Shown here piece after piece: positions 5,775 through 7,826 of a DNA stretch of 7,826 bases; within the stretch, counting starts at the first letter, position 1; each line of letters starts with the position of its first letter. The notes under the pieces were generated by a model that was not told where the DNA came from, did no database searches, and saw nothing but the letters and a program-made list of their open reading frames with translations. Where the stretch lies: positions 1 through 7,826 of the forward strand of contig CANETI010000110.1 in NCBI GenBank assembly GCA_947440715.1, read 5' to 3'. The stretch is from Planctomycetota bacterium (GTDB lineage: Bacteria; Planctomycetota; UBA11346). Both the position numbers and the translations under genes were made by a program.

Positions 5775-7511
5775 TTAACCGCTATTCGCAATTGGCAAAT
5801 TCAGCGTAAACGTCGCGCCAAGACCAATTCCTGGGCTGCAAACGGTCATAGTTCCACCCATTTCTTTGGCCGCATTGGCGCAACTATGCAAACCAAAACC
5901 ATGACCATCTTTACGTGTCGTGAAGCCATGAGTGAATATTTTTGCCATCGTCACTTCGTCGATTCCAATACCATTGTCGGTAACACTAAATACCAAGCGC
6001 TTATTATTCGTGCGACTGACAGCAATCGTTATGAGTCGCTTATTGGTTTTCCCAACGTCTAAAGCTTGTTTGGCGTTTGTAATTAAATTAACCAATATTT
6101 GCAGTATTTTATGACGATCTAAAGGTGCCGCTGGTAAATCTTCCACATCCTTGATGACGCTTATCTCATGTCGCTGTAAGGCTACCCCGTTGAGACGTAG
6201 TGCTTCATCAATGATATCTTGTGGGCGAATTGATTGAATAACACCCACTGCTTTCCCATACGATTGCTGTAATTGCACAATTTCCTTAATGTGATCCATG
6301 TGCATACATAAATTCTTCATCTCATCGCTCATGACCTGCTGTTGGGCCAATAGATAATCAGATAACTTCTGCAAATAAACGGGTAACTGTTTACCCTTAG
6401 AATCGCTCTGTATAAATTGCGGTAAATCGTCTTGATGTTCGATTAACAATGAAACTGCCTTGCCTAGATTATTCATTTTTCCATCGCGCAAACGTTCGCT
6501 AATCAAATTGGCTGATACGTTAACACTATTAAGCACATTACCGACATTATGTAAAACCCCATTTGCCACTTCGGCCATACCGGCGCGATGTGATGCGTCT
6601 AATAATTGATTGTTAAGATCTTGTACTTCTGCTTCAGCTCGTTCGCGCTCTTCAATTTCATGGACCAATTGCACGTTCCGAGTAGATAAATCTAACGTGC
6701 GTTGACGCACGGTCGCCTCAAGACCTTCATTCAGGTGTTTGAGTTCATCATTACGCGCACGTATGGCTTCCTGCATGGTCGCAAACGAGGACGATAATCG
6801 TCCTATTTCATCTTGACCCGTGGTCGACACATGCGCGCTAAAATCACCACGCCCCAAGCTTTCGCTCGCTTGCATCAATACATTCAATCGCCACGTCCAG
6901 CGACTGATCATTAAGTAAACTAAAATCGTGCTGACAGTGCCCGCGATGATTAATACGAATAAACTTGCATACCGCTGATTTTTACTGCGGCTAACCGTTT
7001 CGGCTAATTCTTGTGTCAGCGCGGCGGTCGACTCCGTAACCATATGCCCAAAACGCTCTGATAGGGCAATAGACTGCTCATTTAATTCCGCTGCGGCTTG
7101 TGTCAAACTGTCGCTCAGCTTACCCGTTGCCAATTCACTATAAGTAATCACTGCCTGGGTGGTGTAAGCCATATGCGCTGATTGTAAGCCAACAACAATG
7201 GCTCTACGTTGTCCTTGTTCTCCTAATAAAATAAAGTCAGTAAAAGATTGTTGTACTGTCTCAGCATGTCCAGCAGCGATGGCAATTAACTCTTTATCGC
7301 CAGTCAGCACTGCACCTTCATAGGACTGCACTTGTGCACGCCAGGCGACATCTGCGGTTCGGCATAACGTTGTCCCAGGAAATAAAGCGTGTGCCGTTAC
7401 TTCCAAACGTTGTTCACCATAGAGGCCAATGACGGAGTTAATGGCCACTGTCACTAAATAACCTAATACTAAGGCACTGATACTTAACCAAATTTTTGCC
7501 TGAATATTCAT
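5775..7511 (-). CDS. Membrane-bound sensor histidine kinase with HAMP domain and HNVGN-type H-box
   Basis: A 578-residue inner-membrane sensor kinase. In order: TM1 (about 8-30); a periplasmic helical region (about 31-180) with SYEGAVLTGDKEL, resembling the four-helix-bundle sensors of chemoreceptors; TM2 (about 181-203); HAMP (about 204-256, DEIGRLSSSF); a coiled coil (about 250-305); the phosphoacceptor segment GMAEVANGVLHNVGN with His321; and an ATPase domain with N-box NLITNAKQAL (N475, N479), TDNGIGID (511-518), FTHGFTT and GHGFGLHS (536-543). All ATP-binding motifs are present, so it should be active. The H-box is HNVGN and not the common HE(I/L)(N/R)xP, and His-to-N-box spacing (154 residues) is longer than in ordinary HisKA kinases. 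It has no receiver domain. Its ATG at 7511-7509 overlaps the stop of the upstream receiver gene (ATGA) and lacks a strong RBS, so coupled translation is likely. The ligand is unknown. Confidence 0.93.
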   Translation of the reverse strand: MNIQAKIWLSISALVLGYLVTVAINSVIGLYGEQRLEVTAHALFPGTTLCRTADVAWRAQVQSYEGAVLTGDKELIAIAAGHAETVQQSFTDFILLGEQGQRRAIVVGLQSAHMAYTTQAVITYSELATGKLSDSLTQAAAELNEQSIALSERFGHMVTESTAALTQELAETVSRSKNQRYASLFVLIIAGTVSTILVYLMISRWTWRLNVLMQASESLGRGDFSAHVSTTGQDEIGRLSSSFATMQEAIRARNDELKHLNEGLEATVRQRTLDLSTRNVQLVHEIEERERAEAEVQDLNNQLLDASHRAGMAEVANGVLHNVGNVLNSVNVSANLISERLRDGKMNNLGKAVSLLIEHQDDLPQFIQSDSKGKQLPVYLQKLSDYLLAQQQVMSDEMKNLCMHMDHIKEIVQLQQSYGKAVGVIQSIRPQDIIDEALRLNGVALQRHEISVIKDVEDLPAAPLDRHKILQILVNLITNAKQALDVGKTNKRLITIAVSRTNNKRLVFSVTDNGIGIDEVTMAKIFTHGFTTRKDGHGFGLHSCANAAKEMGGTMTVCSPGIGLGATFTLNLPIANSG

Positions 7512-7826
7512 GGATTAGGTGACGGTGTTATTCTTGATGACGTGTCTGTGTTCCCATTCTTATTCAATACATGATTGGTAATTGCCCGCTCAATTTCTTC
7601 AAGTCGAATTGGCTTAGTTACTAATCCATCCATGCCTGCCTCATGGAATAAAGCACGGTCTTCATCTAATACGCTCGCGCTCATTGCGATAATTGGCACA
7701 TGACGGTCTTTCATACGGTTGCGAATAATTTTTGTGGCCTGCACTCCATCCATTTCAGGCAAGTGATAATCCATGAAGATTAAATCAAAATATTTAGTAA
7801 GACAGTTTGCCACGGCCTCTGCCCCA
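7508..7826 (-). CDS. Receiver (REC) domain at the C-terminus of a response regulator or hybrid kinase (5' end outside window)
   Basis: The open frame enters from the right edge (first visible residues GAEAVAN) and ends with TGA at 7510-7508; 105 residues are visible. The receiver signature is clear: phosphoacceptor Asp in IFMDYHLPEMDG (visible residue 19), the switch Ser in IAMSAS (residue 49) and the conserved Lys in TKPI (residue 71), spaced as in CheY. The N-terminal acidic pair lies outside the window. After the domain comes only a short polar tail (NKNGNTDTSSRITPSPNP), so there is no C-terminal DNA-binding output. The protein is therefore either the end of a hybrid histidine kinase or a regulator with its other domains upstream. 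The YHLPEMDG and SASVLDED style is typical of hybrid kinases, which I consider more likely. Its 4-base overlap with the kinase gene suggests one phosphorelay. The GTG at 7813 is internal, not a start. Confidence 0.88.
   Translation of the reverse strand, partial: GAEAVANCLTKYFDLIFMDYHLPEMDGVQATKIIRNRMKDRHVPIIAMSASVLDEDRALFHEAGMDGLVTKPIRLEEIERAITNHVLNKNGNTDTSSRITPSPNP

Noticed and set aside
5739..6062. 107-residue plus-strand frame opposite the kinase
   Set aside because: It lies antisense to the ATPase domain of the kinase, whose motifs are intact. It has no recognisable protein features.

Overview
The window reads as chromosomal DNA of moderate GC content from a proteobacterium, most likely a gammaproteobacterium. 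This rests on the style of the proteins (two-subunit GltB/GltD of the bacterial NADPH type, a membrane sensor kinase with HAMP and HATPase domains) and not on any marker gene, so the taxon is tentative.

Layout. (1) 1-3034, plus strand: the 3' two thirds of gltB, open at the left edge. It carries the central, FMN/3Fe-4S synthase and GXGXG domains of the glutamate synthase large subunit. (2) 3035-3130: a 96-base gap with a 9-bp hairpin and a good Shine-Dalgarno sequence. (3) 3131-4612, plus: complete gltD, the small, electron-delivering subunit. (4) 4613-4963: 351 bases without a confident gene. The first 170 or so are almost wholly self-complementary: two copies of a 24-bp hairpin with a TACG tetraloop, two small hairpins, then three abutting TTT-loop hairpins enclosed by an 8-bp outer stem. 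The remainder holds no clear gene. (5) 4964-5680, plus: an exported-looking SAM-dependent methyltransferase. (6) 5681-5774: a short gap with a 7-bp hairpin between convergent genes. (7) 7511-5775, minus: a complete membrane histidine kinase with an HNVGN-type H-box. (8) 7826-7508, minus: the C-terminal end of a receiver-domain protein, cut by the right edge, whose stop codon overlaps the kinase start (ATGA).

How the parts work together. GltB and GltD form the NADPH glutamate synthase that, with glutamine synthetase, assimilates ammonia: GltD takes electrons from NADPH through FAD and its Fe-S clusters to the 3Fe-4S cluster and FMN of GltB. On the minus strand, the receiver protein and the kinase are translationally coupled and probably act in one phosphorelay. 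Its signal and output are not visible. The methyltransferase stands alone and has no evident link to either side.

The genes themselves are mostly ordinary. The most unusual part is the dense palindromic cluster after gltD. I see no sign of a CRISPR array, transposase, phage or defence system.
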